Positions 44,631 through 52,548 of a stretch of DNA of 64,000 nucleotides are shown here, piece by piece. The position numbers and the translations under genes are program-made. Source of the stretch: Prostheceraeus crozeri (lineage: Eukaryota; Platyhelminthes; Polycladida; Euryleptidae). The stretch lies in assembly GCA_907163375.1 (NCBI GenBank), contig CAJQUW010015390.1, forward strand, positions 124,001 through 188,000. Reading direction: 5' to 3'. Under the pieces are notes generated by a model. The model was not told where the DNA came from and searched no databases. It saw nothing but the letters and a program-made list of their open reading frames with translations. Position 1 is the first letter of the stretch, and every line of letters starts with the position of its first letter.

Positions 44631-44779
44631 TCGTTTAGATGTGAGACGCCATTTAAGATTTTGGGACATTGTCGAAAAACGACAGAGTTAGAATTTGGGA
44701 CGTTTTGGGCTGTAGCGCCAAAACGAAGGCTCGGATGGGTAAATGGAGGCCAGATTTGGAATCAGCTTGATGTTATTGT

Positions 44780-44856
44780 CCAATGAGGATCATCATCCAA
44801 TGAGAATCAAGCATTTCTTTATAAATAGCGAGCCTTCCACAGTGAGAATCATTCCA
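44780..44856 (+). promoter_or_regulatory. Core promoter of the Polinton 2 left gene block
   Basis: Two CCAATGAG boxes (44780 and 44797), a strong TATA box TATAAATAG at 44820-44828, and an arthropod-style initiator TCATTCC centred on 44851, 31 bases after the TATA start. Spacing is textbook for RNA polymerase II. Transcription would run into the ATG at 44930. Confidence 0.7.
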
Positions 44857-44929
44857 TCGTTGAATCACACGAGTGACGGACGCACATTTTCTCTCTCTCT
44901 CTAGTTCCCTGTTCTATTATCCAACTAAA

Positions 44930-45704
44930 ATGGTAAGTCGCTACTTCCCTCCTTCTCCTCCCTTGAACGCAAACTTAATACAATCTTTTTCATTTTCAGG
45001 CATCTACTACATCTGTTGCACTAGTAGGACAAAATGGCGGTCGAACGTTACAAGGTTCGCTACGATCAGATCATCTACAACTGAGGCCAGTGGAAGAAAC
45101 AACCAAGGTACATAATCCTACACCGCTACAGCGTAAATTTAAACAAGCCTTGCGTTATGATGATCATAGCGTAGTACTCCAAACGGGAATGCTCCCTTCC
45201 ACGGATGTCAAGATAATGCACAATCAGTATGGGGACTACATACTGATCCCCGTGAGTCCGTACATTCGCCACCAACTTGATATTATTGAGGAGTACGTGA
45301 CATTAAATATGGACATTCCTACTACTCTTGCTCAAGAGTGGAAGGCGAGAGATGACAAAGATACTCCCTATAGAAAGATTTGGGATGGTAATCACATTTG
45401 CCTACCGGTATCACATTGGTGTACTTACTATAAGAAGGATGGAGATCATTCAATACCCATCAGATGTGAAGAGCTCGGAGAAGGTACTTGGGATATCCTT
45501 TTCAAAGTGAATGGGCTATATTATGGTCGACACAAGGATAATAAAATAGCCTCTCTCTCCATGCATATGGAATCCATCCTATATATTCCAAAACCACCCA
45601 ATGTGGACGACATAATTGATCAAATCCTTAACAGCAGTGGTACGAAGCGCAAGTCGGAGAAGAATGCTACATCAAAACGCAAATCAAAGAAGGAGAATTA
45701 CTAG
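44930..45704 (+). CDS. Polinton 2 first gene, spliced, basic C-terminus, unknown
   Basis: An ATG at 44930-44932 is followed directly by GTAAGT. A 67-bp pyrimidine-rich intron ends TTTTCAG at 44999, and the open frame runs from 45000 to the stop at 45704, giving about 235 aa. The product begins MASTTSVALVGQNGG and ends in a Lys/Arg-rich tail (KRKSEKNATSKRKSKK) suited to nuclear import. The middle is well composed (YGDYILIPVSPYIRHQLDII) but I recognise no family. A single-stranded-DNA-binding OB fold is a mere guess. It is the first gene behind the promoter at 44820. Confidence 0.6.
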
Positions 45705-45738
45705 CCCTTTCCTAACTCTACCCTATGACAATTCGCTT

Positions 45739-45864
45739 ATGTGCTTTGAGTGTCGGAGACGTGGTCTTATTAGATACATTTTACTTCTTCGTTGCCATCA
45801 TATCATTTGTGTATTTTGTCGTGAAAAGCATCGATGTAATTCTTCATTTTGTAATATGTTATAG
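45739..45864 (+). CDS. Polinton 2 small RING-like zinc ORF
   Basis: 41 codons from the ATG at 45739: MCFECRRRGL, then LRCHHIICVFCREKHRC. The C-x2-C ... C-x-H-x2...C-x2-C spacing is the first half of a RING finger. It may be a fragment of a longer spliced gene, because upstream sequence is open in the same frame. Compare the larger RING-like ORF at 46942. Confidence 0.4.
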   Translation: MCFECRRRGLIRYILLLRCHHIICVFCREKHRCNSSFCNML

Positions 45865-45916
45865 AACGCTTCCTTAGATGTGTAAATTTCCGTTTTAGGC
45901 TTCTATCATCATTTTT

Positions 45917-46447
45917 ATGGATTGTGAGGGTGAACCTGTACAGGAGCTCAGTGCTATTGCTATGAACAATTGGACATATCAGATTGTTAGTGTCTATCAT
46001 CAACATGCCAACTGCGATCCCAATGTTGATCAATGGGCGAGAAAACACATTCATGGACTTAATCTGAAATATTTGCAAGACTATGGCTTTTCTTGTGAGA
46101 CTGCTCTTCTTATTGACTTTAAACGATAGTTAGCTGCTTTCAATGTTATACGCATTTTTTGTAATAATCCTGGTAAGGAGAGGAAAGTATTTCCCAATCT
46201 AATCATTGATGATATTTTGCTCCCGCCTTGGGATAGTAGAGTGAATCAACATTATCATGAAGTCACGAAGCGTTTTAAGGATTTGTGTGTTCCTATTTTG
46301 TCTGTTCGTTGTAGTAGCTACGTTCATAACCAATGCTTCTTTCCTCCTTACCTCAACACTGCCAAAGTCCTGTATGGTTATCATTGCTCGCTGTATGATA
46401 GTTACCAGCTGTATCTATTTTATCTCTTTCAAACCATTGATTTATAA
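45917..46447 (+). pseudogene. Polinton 2 DEDD-type exonuclease-like protein
   Basis: The text starts IFMDCEGEPVQELSAIAMN, an Exo I-like D-x-E motif. It continues WARKHIHGLNLKYLQDYG and ends with GYHCSLYDSYQLYLFYL, an H-x4-D-like Exo III pattern. Conserved order and length (about 180 aa) fit a DEDDh 3'-5' exonuclease. In a DNA element it could trim or proofread DNA or degrade RNA. Looks broken about once. Sits early in the left gene block. Confidence 0.5.
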
Positions 46448-46534
46448 TGCATGCTTGTTACCGTTATTCAATAAATGTTACTATGAGAAGAGTTGTTGTT
46501 TTCATGCAATGGATGGGTTAGATAAAGGGCGATC

Positions 46535-46945
46535 ATGTCTTTCTCAAACGACTGCGGAACATTACGTTTTCATAGGCAAAGTTTAAAAGGAGCTGTTCAA
46601 GATTATGTGATAAAATTTCATAAAGATGAGACCGACATCGAAGCAGTGGTCGATGATGCTAGCACTCTATTTCTAGAGTTAATGAATACATTCTCTGGTA
46701 GCATTATCATGGCGCGATTAGTTGCGAAAATTAAGTTTAGTCATTTTGGAAAGGAAGAGGTGGAAAGTCGCTCTTTCCATTTTGCTTCTTATTCAATGGA
46801 AGTGGTAGATCACCCCCAAGAATTTTTTAAAAGACATATGATAAAAATTGCTGAACGTCTTAACGCATTTAACCATCATGGTAGCAGTCTAGTGATTGAA
46901 GGGATTTCAGATATTCACATTCAACTTTCCATAAAGAAAAATTGA
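46535..46945 (+). CDS. Stand-alone homologue of the PolB N-terminal domain
   Basis: 136 codons, open. MARLVAKIKFSHFGKEEVES, then a helix (HPQEFFKRHMIKIAERLNAF) and GSSLVIEGISDIHIQLSI. This strand-helix-strand pattern ending GSxxxIExIxxxxIxLS matches the small domain that leads Polinton PolB proteins (compare ESGWRFVAILSKKIVI at 11100 in Polinton 1). Here it is a separate gene 13 kb from PolB. Function of the domain is unknown; binding of DNA ends or the terminal protein is conceivable. Confidence 0.5.
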   Translation: MSFSNDCGTLRFHRQSLKGAVQDYVIKFHKDETDIEAVVDDASTLFLELMNTFSGSIIMARLVAKIKFSHFGKEEVESRSFHFASYSMEVVDHPQEFFKRHMIKIAERLNAFNHHGSSLVIEGISDIHIQLSIKKN

Positions 46946-47271
46946 AAATGCAGTGGTACTTAATTGTAGCACAACTGGTTTTCGAGCTATGTCTGCTCAC
47001 TCTCGAAGTATATTCCTTCTGTACATGCGTCTATTATTTAGAAAAGGCTAGCAAATTCATATCTTCAAAAAGACTTGCTATAGACATCAGTAACGGTGAA
47101 ACTATGTGTTGCGATGTATGTAAGCGAAAGGATGGAAATGAAAAGCGCATCTTCAAGAGATGTAAGCATGCTTTTTGTCAACGCTGTTTCATACGTAATT
47201 GCATTCAACTTTGCCAATGTAACCACTGTGATATTGCTCATTTCGAGTGTCACTTATGCCGCAATAGTTAG
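46942..47271 (+). CDS. Polinton 2 membrane-anchored RING-like protein
   Basis: 109 codons. Residues 4-32 are hydrophobic (YLIVAQLVFELCLLTLEVYS) and likely a membrane anchor. Residues 50-105 carry the zinc motif MCCDVCKRKDGNEKRIF, then RCKHAFCQRCFIRNC, then CNHCDIAHFECHLC. This is C3HC4-like RING order, so an E3 ubiquitin ligase role is plausible (inference). Its ATG overlaps the stop of the previous gene (ATGA-type overlap). No break seen. Confidence 0.6.
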   Translation: MKMQWYLIVAQLVFELCLLTLEVYSFCTCVYYLEKASKFISSKRLAIDISNGETMCCDVCKRKDGNEKRIFKRCKHAFCQRCFIRNCIQLCQCNHCDIAHFECHLCRNS

Positions 47272-47322
47272 TACCTATGCAAATGTGGTAAAGATAGGTT
47301 TTAGCAAAGACTAACACGGAAA

Positions 47323-47679
47323 ATGGCGAAACGTAAAATGACGAAACGTAAAAGTCAAAAGTTTTCTTCAGCCATTCAAGCTCTCCGACGAATGAAAGCA
47401 AATCAGCGATACAATGCTATACGACATGCTAACGATAAATTTATTTGTGAAATTATTTCTCATGTGAGGAAGTTGAGGACGAAGAAATTAGCACCAAAAC
47501 AACAAAAGTTACTTAAGCGATATGCTACGAAATTGCGTTTCATCTCCAATCCTAAAGTCGCCCTTCAAAGAAAGAGGAAAACTCTAACACAAAAGGGCGG
47601 TTTCCTTTCAGCAATACTTCCAATGATAGCTCCTGCCGTGGGCAACCTATTGGGAAATATCTTTGGCTCTAAGCGTTAA
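47323..47679 (+). CDS. Polinton 2 basic protein with hydrophobic Gly-rich C-terminus
   Basis: 118 codons, very basic (MAKRKMTKRKSQKF ... ALQRKRKTLTQKGG), ending GGFLSAILPMIAPAVGNLLG. This protein type is one of the commonest Polinton accessory ORFs: Lys/Arg-rich helices followed by GGFLxxLLxP. A DNA-condensing core or minor capsid role is usually assumed. Located directly upstream of the ATPase. Confidence 0.7.
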   Translation: MAKRKMTKRKSQKFSSAIQALRRMKANQRYNAIRHANDKFICEIISHVRKLRTKKLAPKQQKLLKRYATKLRFISNPKVALQRKRKTLTQKGGFLSAILPMIAPAVGNLLGNIFGSKR

Positions 47680-47710
47680 TTATGCAAATGTTGAGTCTCA
47701 AAGTAATAAA

Positions 47711-48325
47711 ATGGATTTCAGACTTCAATGTGATAAAGTTCTGACTGTATCAGGTCCATCTCATGCAGGTAAAACTGTTTTCACGCTGAATTTATTGGAT
47801 AAAAGAAGGGAGTTGTTTAAGGAACCTATCAATCGAGTGATTTGGTGTTATGGTATTTATCAACCGTCGCTGTTTCAGGAATTGCAAAGTCGCAACTTTA
47901 TTCGACATGAAGGAATTATTCCAGTGGATAAACTTCAGTCTAATGATGTTGTTGTATTGGATGATTTATTAAAAGAAAGTAAGAATTCAAAAGATGTTAC
48001 AGATATGTTCACTCGTGCAGCACATCATAAAAGGTGTTTTATCATCTATATCACACAAAATTTGTTTCCTGATGGAAAAGAAGCTCGTACACGAAACCTG
48101 AATACACACTATTATGCTATTTTCAAGAATCCGCGAGATAAAAGTCAATTTGAAATTTTAGCGCGACAAGTTGCACCCAGAGGATCAAAAGCCTTAATTG
48201 AAATTTTTCAAGCTACTGAAAAACCATACGGTTACTTATTCATTGACTTTACGCAAGAGTGTCCGGAAGAATTTAGATTTCGAAGTGATATTTTGAAAAC
48301 TCCCATGATTATCTACAAACTATGA
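47711..48325 (+). CDS. ATP: Polinton 2 packaging ATPase (A32/FtsK-HerA type)
   Basis: I choose the Met at 47711 (MDFRLQCDKVLTVSG) because upstream codons overlap the previous gene. Length about 204 aa. Walker A GPSHAGKTVF is at about residues 15-24, Walker B DVVVLDDLLKES at about 79, and the sensor strand CFIIYITQNLFPDG follows. The enzyme packages element DNA into capsids in relatives. The stop overlaps the next start as ATGA. Looks whole. Confidence 0.9.
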   Translation: MDFRLQCDKVLTVSGPSHAGKTVFTLNLLDKRRELFKEPINRVIWCYGIYQPSLFQELQSRNFIRHEGIIPVDKLQSNDVVVLDDLLKESKNSKDVTDMFTRAAHHKRCFIIYITQNLFPDGKEARTRNLNTHYYAIFKNPRDKSQFEILARQVAPRGSKALIEIFQATEKPYGYLFIDFTQECPEEFRFRSDILKTPMIIYKL

Positions 48326-49014
48326 GTTCTTATTCTCGCATGATTGTTATTCCTCAGGATGAATATGTACAATTGACTGCCATGCAGCAAGTAAAGCAAC
48401 CTCTTGCAAATCAAATGTATAGGAAAGAAATAGATTATCAGCAAAATGTTCACATCAAAGATCCACATCGTGCTGTATTATTACAATCGGAAACTGTTGA
48501 GCAATTGAAAAACTTGAAGAATAAGATGCGTGACTCTGTATCGACTGCTACACCTTTAGCATCTCGCGCACATGCCATATCTCTTTTCAATAGTATTGAG
48601 CCCCATCTCAATGTAAATGATAGAGGAGAAATCATTACAGATGAAAATAAAGTGATTGATGCTTCACGTTATGAAGACTTGATTCAGTATGCAACACGTA
48701 GAAAGCGCCGTCAGGGCTATGTTCCACCTGGTTGGTCATACTTTCTTAAACTATTGAAAAAGCATAATGTGCCAAAATTTGCTTTGAATAATGAGACATT
48801 GAAAGAACTTGATTCAACAGTGGCTACTACTCCAATGCTTCAGACGATGAAAATGCCAACAAATTGGTTTAAGGCGTCACCTGCTACATCCCCTCCCACA
48901 CTCACTAAGCAAACAAGAGAAAGAACTCGACGTAGGTCTACATCGCCACTAAAACTGGTAAAAGGAAAACGTAAAACAGCTCCTCCCAGGAAATACATGT
49001 TCTCAGACTATTAA
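48322..49014 (+). CDS. Polinton 2 conserved protein of unknown function (230 aa)
   Basis: Open from the ATGA overlap. N-terminal MIVIPQDEYVQLTAMQ, a middle coiled segment, then RQGYVPPGWSYFLKLLKKHN ('GW..F..LL...NVP' pattern) and a basic Ser/Thr/Pro-rich tail. I recognise this as a recurrent Polinton protein placed after the ATPase, but its role is not known to me. Confidence 0.6.
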   Translation: MSSYSRMIVIPQDEYVQLTAMQQVKQPLANQMYRKEIDYQQNVHIKDPHRAVLLQSETVEQLKNLKNKMRDSVSTATPLASRAHAISLFNSIEPHLNVNDRGEIITDENKVIDASRYEDLIQYATRRKRRQGYVPPGWSYFLKLLKKHNVPKFALNNETLKELDSTVATTPMLQTMKMPTNWFKASPATSPPTLTKQTRERTRRRSTSPLKLVKGKRKTAPPRKYMFSDY

Positions 49015-49015
49015 T

Positions 49016-49231
49016 ATGAAGCAGATGTGTTGCTTGCCATGTAATGAGCCGCCAGAGGTGAATGTCGTTGTCACTTGCACTTGCTGCGCCAGCTCTCATA
49101 ATGAAACCCCTAAGCAATGTGAACACGATCGCAAAACCGCTAAAGCTAAATGCTGCAGTTGTTGTAAATGTAGAAAGGCAAGAAAACAAAAAGATGAGAA
49201 GGAGGAAAAAGAGTCAGTCGTCATCGACTGA
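49016..49231 (+). CDS. Polinton 2 small Cys-rich ORF
   Basis: 71 codons with 12 cysteines in paired patterns (MCCLPCNEP, CTCCASS, CCSCCKCRKA) and an acidic tail. Starts one base after the previous stop and overlaps the integrase start in another frame. A zinc-binding or disulphide-rich mini-protein is plausible, but chance cannot be excluded. Confidence 0.35.
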   Translation: MKQMCCLPCNEPPEVNVVVTCTCCASSHNETPKQCEHDRKTAKAKCCSCCKCRKARKQKDEKEEKESVVID

Positions 49232-50282
49232 ACGTTTGAAGTCAATCTATTATGATGTAAAACATCCGGCAGGATTTGCATCTATCAAAAAATTATCAAA
49301 AGCGAGTGGTCTTCCACAATCACAAGTGAAACGATGGTTAAAGGGTCAGGCTACCTATACACTCCACAAACAAGCGAAAAAGAAGTACCGCACCCGCCAT
49401 TATATTGTTCATGACATCGATGAACAGTGGCAAGCAGATTTGTGCGATGTCGCCTCCATTTCAAAACATAACTCGGGCAATAATTTTATTTTAACCGTCA
49501 TTGATATTTTCTCGCGTTATGCGTGGGCTCAACCTTTAAAAACTAAAGAAGGGAAAGGAGTAGCAAAAGCATTCCAAACAATTTTTCGAGAAGGTCGCAT
49601 TCCAAAAAGAATTCAGAGTGATCAAGGAAAAGAGTTTGAAAATCAGCATGTGAGAAGATTATTTGAGAGGTATGACATTGAGTTGTTTAGTGTAAAGAGT
49701 GCTTATAAAGCTGCCCTCGTTGAACGTTTTAATCGCACATTAAAAAATCGCTTGTGGCGACATTTTACTGCCAACTTGACACAAAATTGGACAAAGGTTC
49801 TACAAGATACACTCCATGCCTACAATCACTCTATCCATCGTTCTATTGGACTCAGACCAGTAGATGTAAATGCTGACAATGTAGATAAAGTGCGCGAATC
49901 ATTCCAACGTAAACGCACTCATGTGAAAAGTGATGTGAAAATTGGCGATAAAGTTCGTATCTCAAAAGTGAAAAGTGTTTTTGCTAAAGGGTGCCTTACG
50001 AATTGGACAGAGGAGGTATTTACAGTATCAAGGATTAATCAAAAAGACTCTCCGACCTCCTACAAGTTGAAAGATTACGATAATGAAGAAATTGAGGGTA
50101 GCTTTTACCACGATGAGATTGAGGTAGTCACTGAAAGTGAAACATATTTGGTAGAGAAAATCATTCGATGTGAAAAACGGCAAGCTGAAGAATGGTGTCT
50201 TGTTAAATGGACTGGTTATCCTTCAAGTATGAACTCTTGGATGCGTCGTGCCGATATCTTTCATCTAAGTGATCGACAGTGA
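49194..50282 (+). CDS. INT: Polinton 2 integrase with C-terminal chromodomain
   Basis: I choose the Met at 49194 (MRRRKKSQSSS); length about 362 aa. An N-terminal helix-turn-helix-like region (FASIKKLSKASGLPQSQVKR) precedes LHKQAKKKYRTRHYIV. The retroviral integrase core has EQWQADLCDV (D82), RIQSDQGKEF (D143) and AALVERFNRTLKNR (E177). The SH3-like segment DVKIGDKVRISKVKSVFAKG follows. The last 50 residues form a chromodomain (YLVEKIIRCEKRQAEEWCLV, then KWTGYPSSMNSWM), which in relatives steers insertion to modified histones. Looks whole. Confidence 0.95.
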   Translation: MRRRKKSQSSSTERLKSIYYDVKHPAGFASIKKLSKASGLPQSQVKRWLKGQATYTLHKQAKKKYRTRHYIVHDIDEQWQADLCDVASISKHNSGNNFILTVIDIFSRYAWAQPLKTKEGKGVAKAFQTIFREGRIPKRIQSDQGKEFENQHVRRLFERYDIELFSVKSAYKAALVERFNRTLKNRLWRHFTANLTQNWTKVLQDTLHAYNHSIHRSIGLRPVDVNADNVDKVRESFQRKRTHVKSDVKIGDKVRISKVKSVFAKGCLTNWTEEVFTVSRINQKDSPTSYKLKDYDNEEIEGSFYHDEIEVVTESETYLVEKIIRCEKRQAEEWCLVKWTGYPSSMNSWMRRADIFHLSDRQ

Positions 50283-50323
50283 TTCATGCAAAGTTGTAAC
50301 TAACAATGTTTAGGGTTTGAGCT

Positions 50324-50781
50324 ATGAATCCAACTGCCTCATTTTATTCACGACCCTCCTATGTAAGTGGTGGAGGACAAATTTACATCGGCGCTCGCCG
50401 CCAACGTGGAGGTAGCATACTTGGTGCACTGAAATCTGTTGTAGCACCTCTCATATCCAATGTCGGTGTAGATCTTTAAAACGAAATGTTTTAAGTAATG
50501 CCGTTGGCTTTGCTGGTGATGTTGCTAGTGATCTTTCCAGAGGTAGAAGTTTTAAGAGCAGTTTGTTGAATCGTGGGAAGGAACGCGGTTTAAAAACATT
50601 GAAGCAGACCCTTGCTGGTGTTACTCAAGGAAAGAAATCACCTAAACGAATGAATAAAGGAAGGAGGAAACATCGCGGAGCTGGTAAGGTGCGATCTTCA
50701 GTGAAAAGGCATTCACGCAAACGTCGTAGAGGCTCTAATCATTCATCAGGCGCTAAACGACGACGCTGCTATAACTTCTAA
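50324..50781 (+). pseudogene. Polinton 2 basic core/minor capsid protein (pX/pVII-like)
   Basis: Starts MNPTASFYSRPSYVSGGGQI, then a Gly-Ser hydrophobic patch (RGGSILGALKSVVAPLI). It ends in a long Lys/Arg/Ser-rich tail (RRKHRGAGKVRSSVKRHSRK) suited to DNA condensation. Polintons keep such a gene directly before the capsid gene. About one break. Confidence 0.6.
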
Positions 50782-50783
50782 TC

Positions 50784-52061
50784 ATGGAGTGTAAAACTTC
50801 CGGTTTTTGTTTGTTCGATCAACAAGCCATACAGACAGATATTCTTAGTTCAAGTACTGTAGATTATCATCCTCGAACAGCTGAGAATGCTGGCCCCATT
50901 GAATTTGTTATTCCTTGCGGTAGTGATGACTACATAGATTTGAGTTATGCGATGCTTGATTTGAGGTTTAGAATTCAGCAAGCAGATGGAACTGCTATTG
51001 ACGATGCACATAAAGTTGGACTGAACAATTTACCATTGACTACATTACTTCGCGATGTTTCTCTAACGATTGGAGAGCAGCAGGTGGAAGGTGGTCAAAG
51101 CGATTATCCCTATAAATCATATTTCAATCATGTATCACAGTTTCATCCAGCAGCACAAAAAAGTCATATGGAAGCCATGGGATGGTACAGAGATGAAGCA
51201 GGAAAGTTTGATGTTGAAACAAACAGTGGCTTTGTAAAGCGATCTGCTATGATTAAAGATAGTAAAGTGTGTCAGCTATATGGTCCGCTGAATTTAGACT
51301 TCTTTAGACAGTCAAAGTTTTTACTGTGTAATACCAGCATGCGACTCAAGCTGACATTGAATAAGCCTGAATTTGCGCTGAATGCATTTGCTAAAGTTGA
51401 CAATTTTAGAATTCATGTGGAAGATATTGCACTTTACATTCGTCGAGTAGTACCGAATCCAAGTGTCATTAGAGGGCATGCTGAAGGCCTTAACCGCCAA
51501 AATGCCATTTACCCCGTTCAGCATACAAAGCTTCTCACCTTTACAATTCCGAAAGATCAAAAGAGTTTCATGAAAGATGGCCTCTTTCCATCGGAAGCAC
51601 CGAAGCTCCTCATGGTGGCAATGGTTGAAAATGATGCATTTAATGGTAATATAAAGAAGAATCCTTTCAATTTTCAACACAATCAGTTAAGTGAAATTGC
51701 TTTACGTGTAAATGGTGTGAGTCATCCTGGTCCAACCTACAAACCAGATTTTGCTTCGGATCAATTTATGCGCAGTTATGTTGATTTTATGGATGTTTTT
51801 GGCTTTTACAATACGGATGACACCAACGGACTGACTATGAAAGAGTTTAAGAGTGGATATACTATTTATGCATTTGATTTGACTGCTGACAGCGATATTA
51901 GTGCACCCTATCGTCAAGCGAACGTGCCTCATAATATTCGTTTGCATTTGACGTTCAAAAGAACACTACCTGAGACGATCAATGTATTAATTTATGCAGT
52001 CTTCGATTCAAATATTGAAATTACAAAGTATCGTGACGTGATTCTTCAGTATAATCGTTAA
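50784..52061 (+). CDS. MCP: Polinton 2 major capsid protein (F54H12.2-like double-jelly-roll lineage)
   Basis: 425 codons, open. Near the N-terminus is VDYHPRTAENAGPIEFVIP, then DDYIDLSYAMLDLRFRI and NNLPLTTLLRDVSLTIGEQQ. The second half has KKNPFNFQHNQLSEIALRVN, FMRSYVDFMDVFGF and GYTIYAFDLTADS. It ends with NVPHNIRLHLTFKRTLPETI and VLIYAVFDSNIEI. These match the capsid family annotated in many animals as F54H12.2-like. It forms the particle shell. The stop overlaps the protease start (TAATG). Looks whole. Confidence 0.9.
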   Translation: MECKTSGFCLFDQQAIQTDILSSSTVDYHPRTAENAGPIEFVIPCGSDDYIDLSYAMLDLRFRIQQADGTAIDDAHKVGLNNLPLTTLLRDVSLTIGEQQVEGGQSDYPYKSYFNHVSQFHPAAQKSHMEAMGWYRDEAGKFDVETNSGFVKRSAMIKDSKVCQLYGPLNLDFFRQSKFLLCNTSMRLKLTLNKPEFALNAFAKVDNFRIHVEDIALYIRRVVPNPSVIRGHAEGLNRQNAIYPVQHTKLLTFTIPKDQKSFMKDGLFPSEAPKLLMVAMVENDAFNGNIKKNPFNFQHNQLSEIALRVNGVSHPGPTYKPDFASDQFMRSYVDFMDVFGFYNTDDTNGLTMKEFKSGYTIYAFDLTADSDISAPYRQANVPHNIRLHLTFKRTLPETINVLIYAVFDSNIEITKYRDVILQYNR

Positions 52062-52522
52062 TGAGTTGGTTGACTGCTGACGATATTAAGACTAAAGTGC
52101 AGCGTAATGCAGACGAAGTGACGTTGAAATCTTTCGATAATGTCTATTCACTCGATACCTTACCACCTGCAGTAAATCACTATCCCATCTTTATTGTGCT
52201 AAACACTCATTCCCAGAATTTAGGCGGTGAGCATTGGAAAGCGATCTTTATTGGAGAAGACCGACGTGGTGAACTATTTGACTCTCTTGCTCAACCTCCA
52301 AATATACCAACACAGCAGTGGTTGAGAAAACATACGCGTCAATATCAGCGAAATGAACGCATACTACAACATCCACTTTCATCAACGTGTGGTGCTTTTG
52401 TACTGTACTTCATCTTAAAACGTTTACATGTATCTCGATTTGCATCTATTATTCAAAACTTTTCATGTAATCCATCCTCTAATGAAAAAATGATTTGTAA
52501 GTTCTATCATGATTTGAAATAA
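52061..52522 (+). CDS. PRO: Polinton 2 adenain-like cysteine protease
   Basis: 153 codons, open. Catalytic set in order: NLGGEHWKAIFIG (H58), GELFDSLAQPP (D74), a Gln at about 103, and LSSTCGAFVLYFILKRL (C110). Short form of the Ulp1/adenovirus protease fold typical of Polintons. It would cleave virion precursors. Translationally linked to the capsid gene by the TAATG overlap. Looks whole. Confidence 0.92.
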   Translation: MSWLTADDIKTKVQRNADEVTLKSFDNVYSLDTLPPAVNHYPIFIVLNTHSQNLGGEHWKAIFIGEDRRGELFDSLAQPPNIPTQQWLRKHTRQYQRNERILQHPLSSTCGAFVLYFILKRLHVSRFASIIQNFSCNPSSNEKMICKFYHDLK

Positions 52523-52548
52523 AAACATCATGTTGGAAAAATTGTTTT

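Noticed and set aside
43592-44786. Several ORFs in the left end of Polinton 2
   Set aside because: They follow the inverted/tandem repeat units, recur in the right end, and have no protein-like composition.
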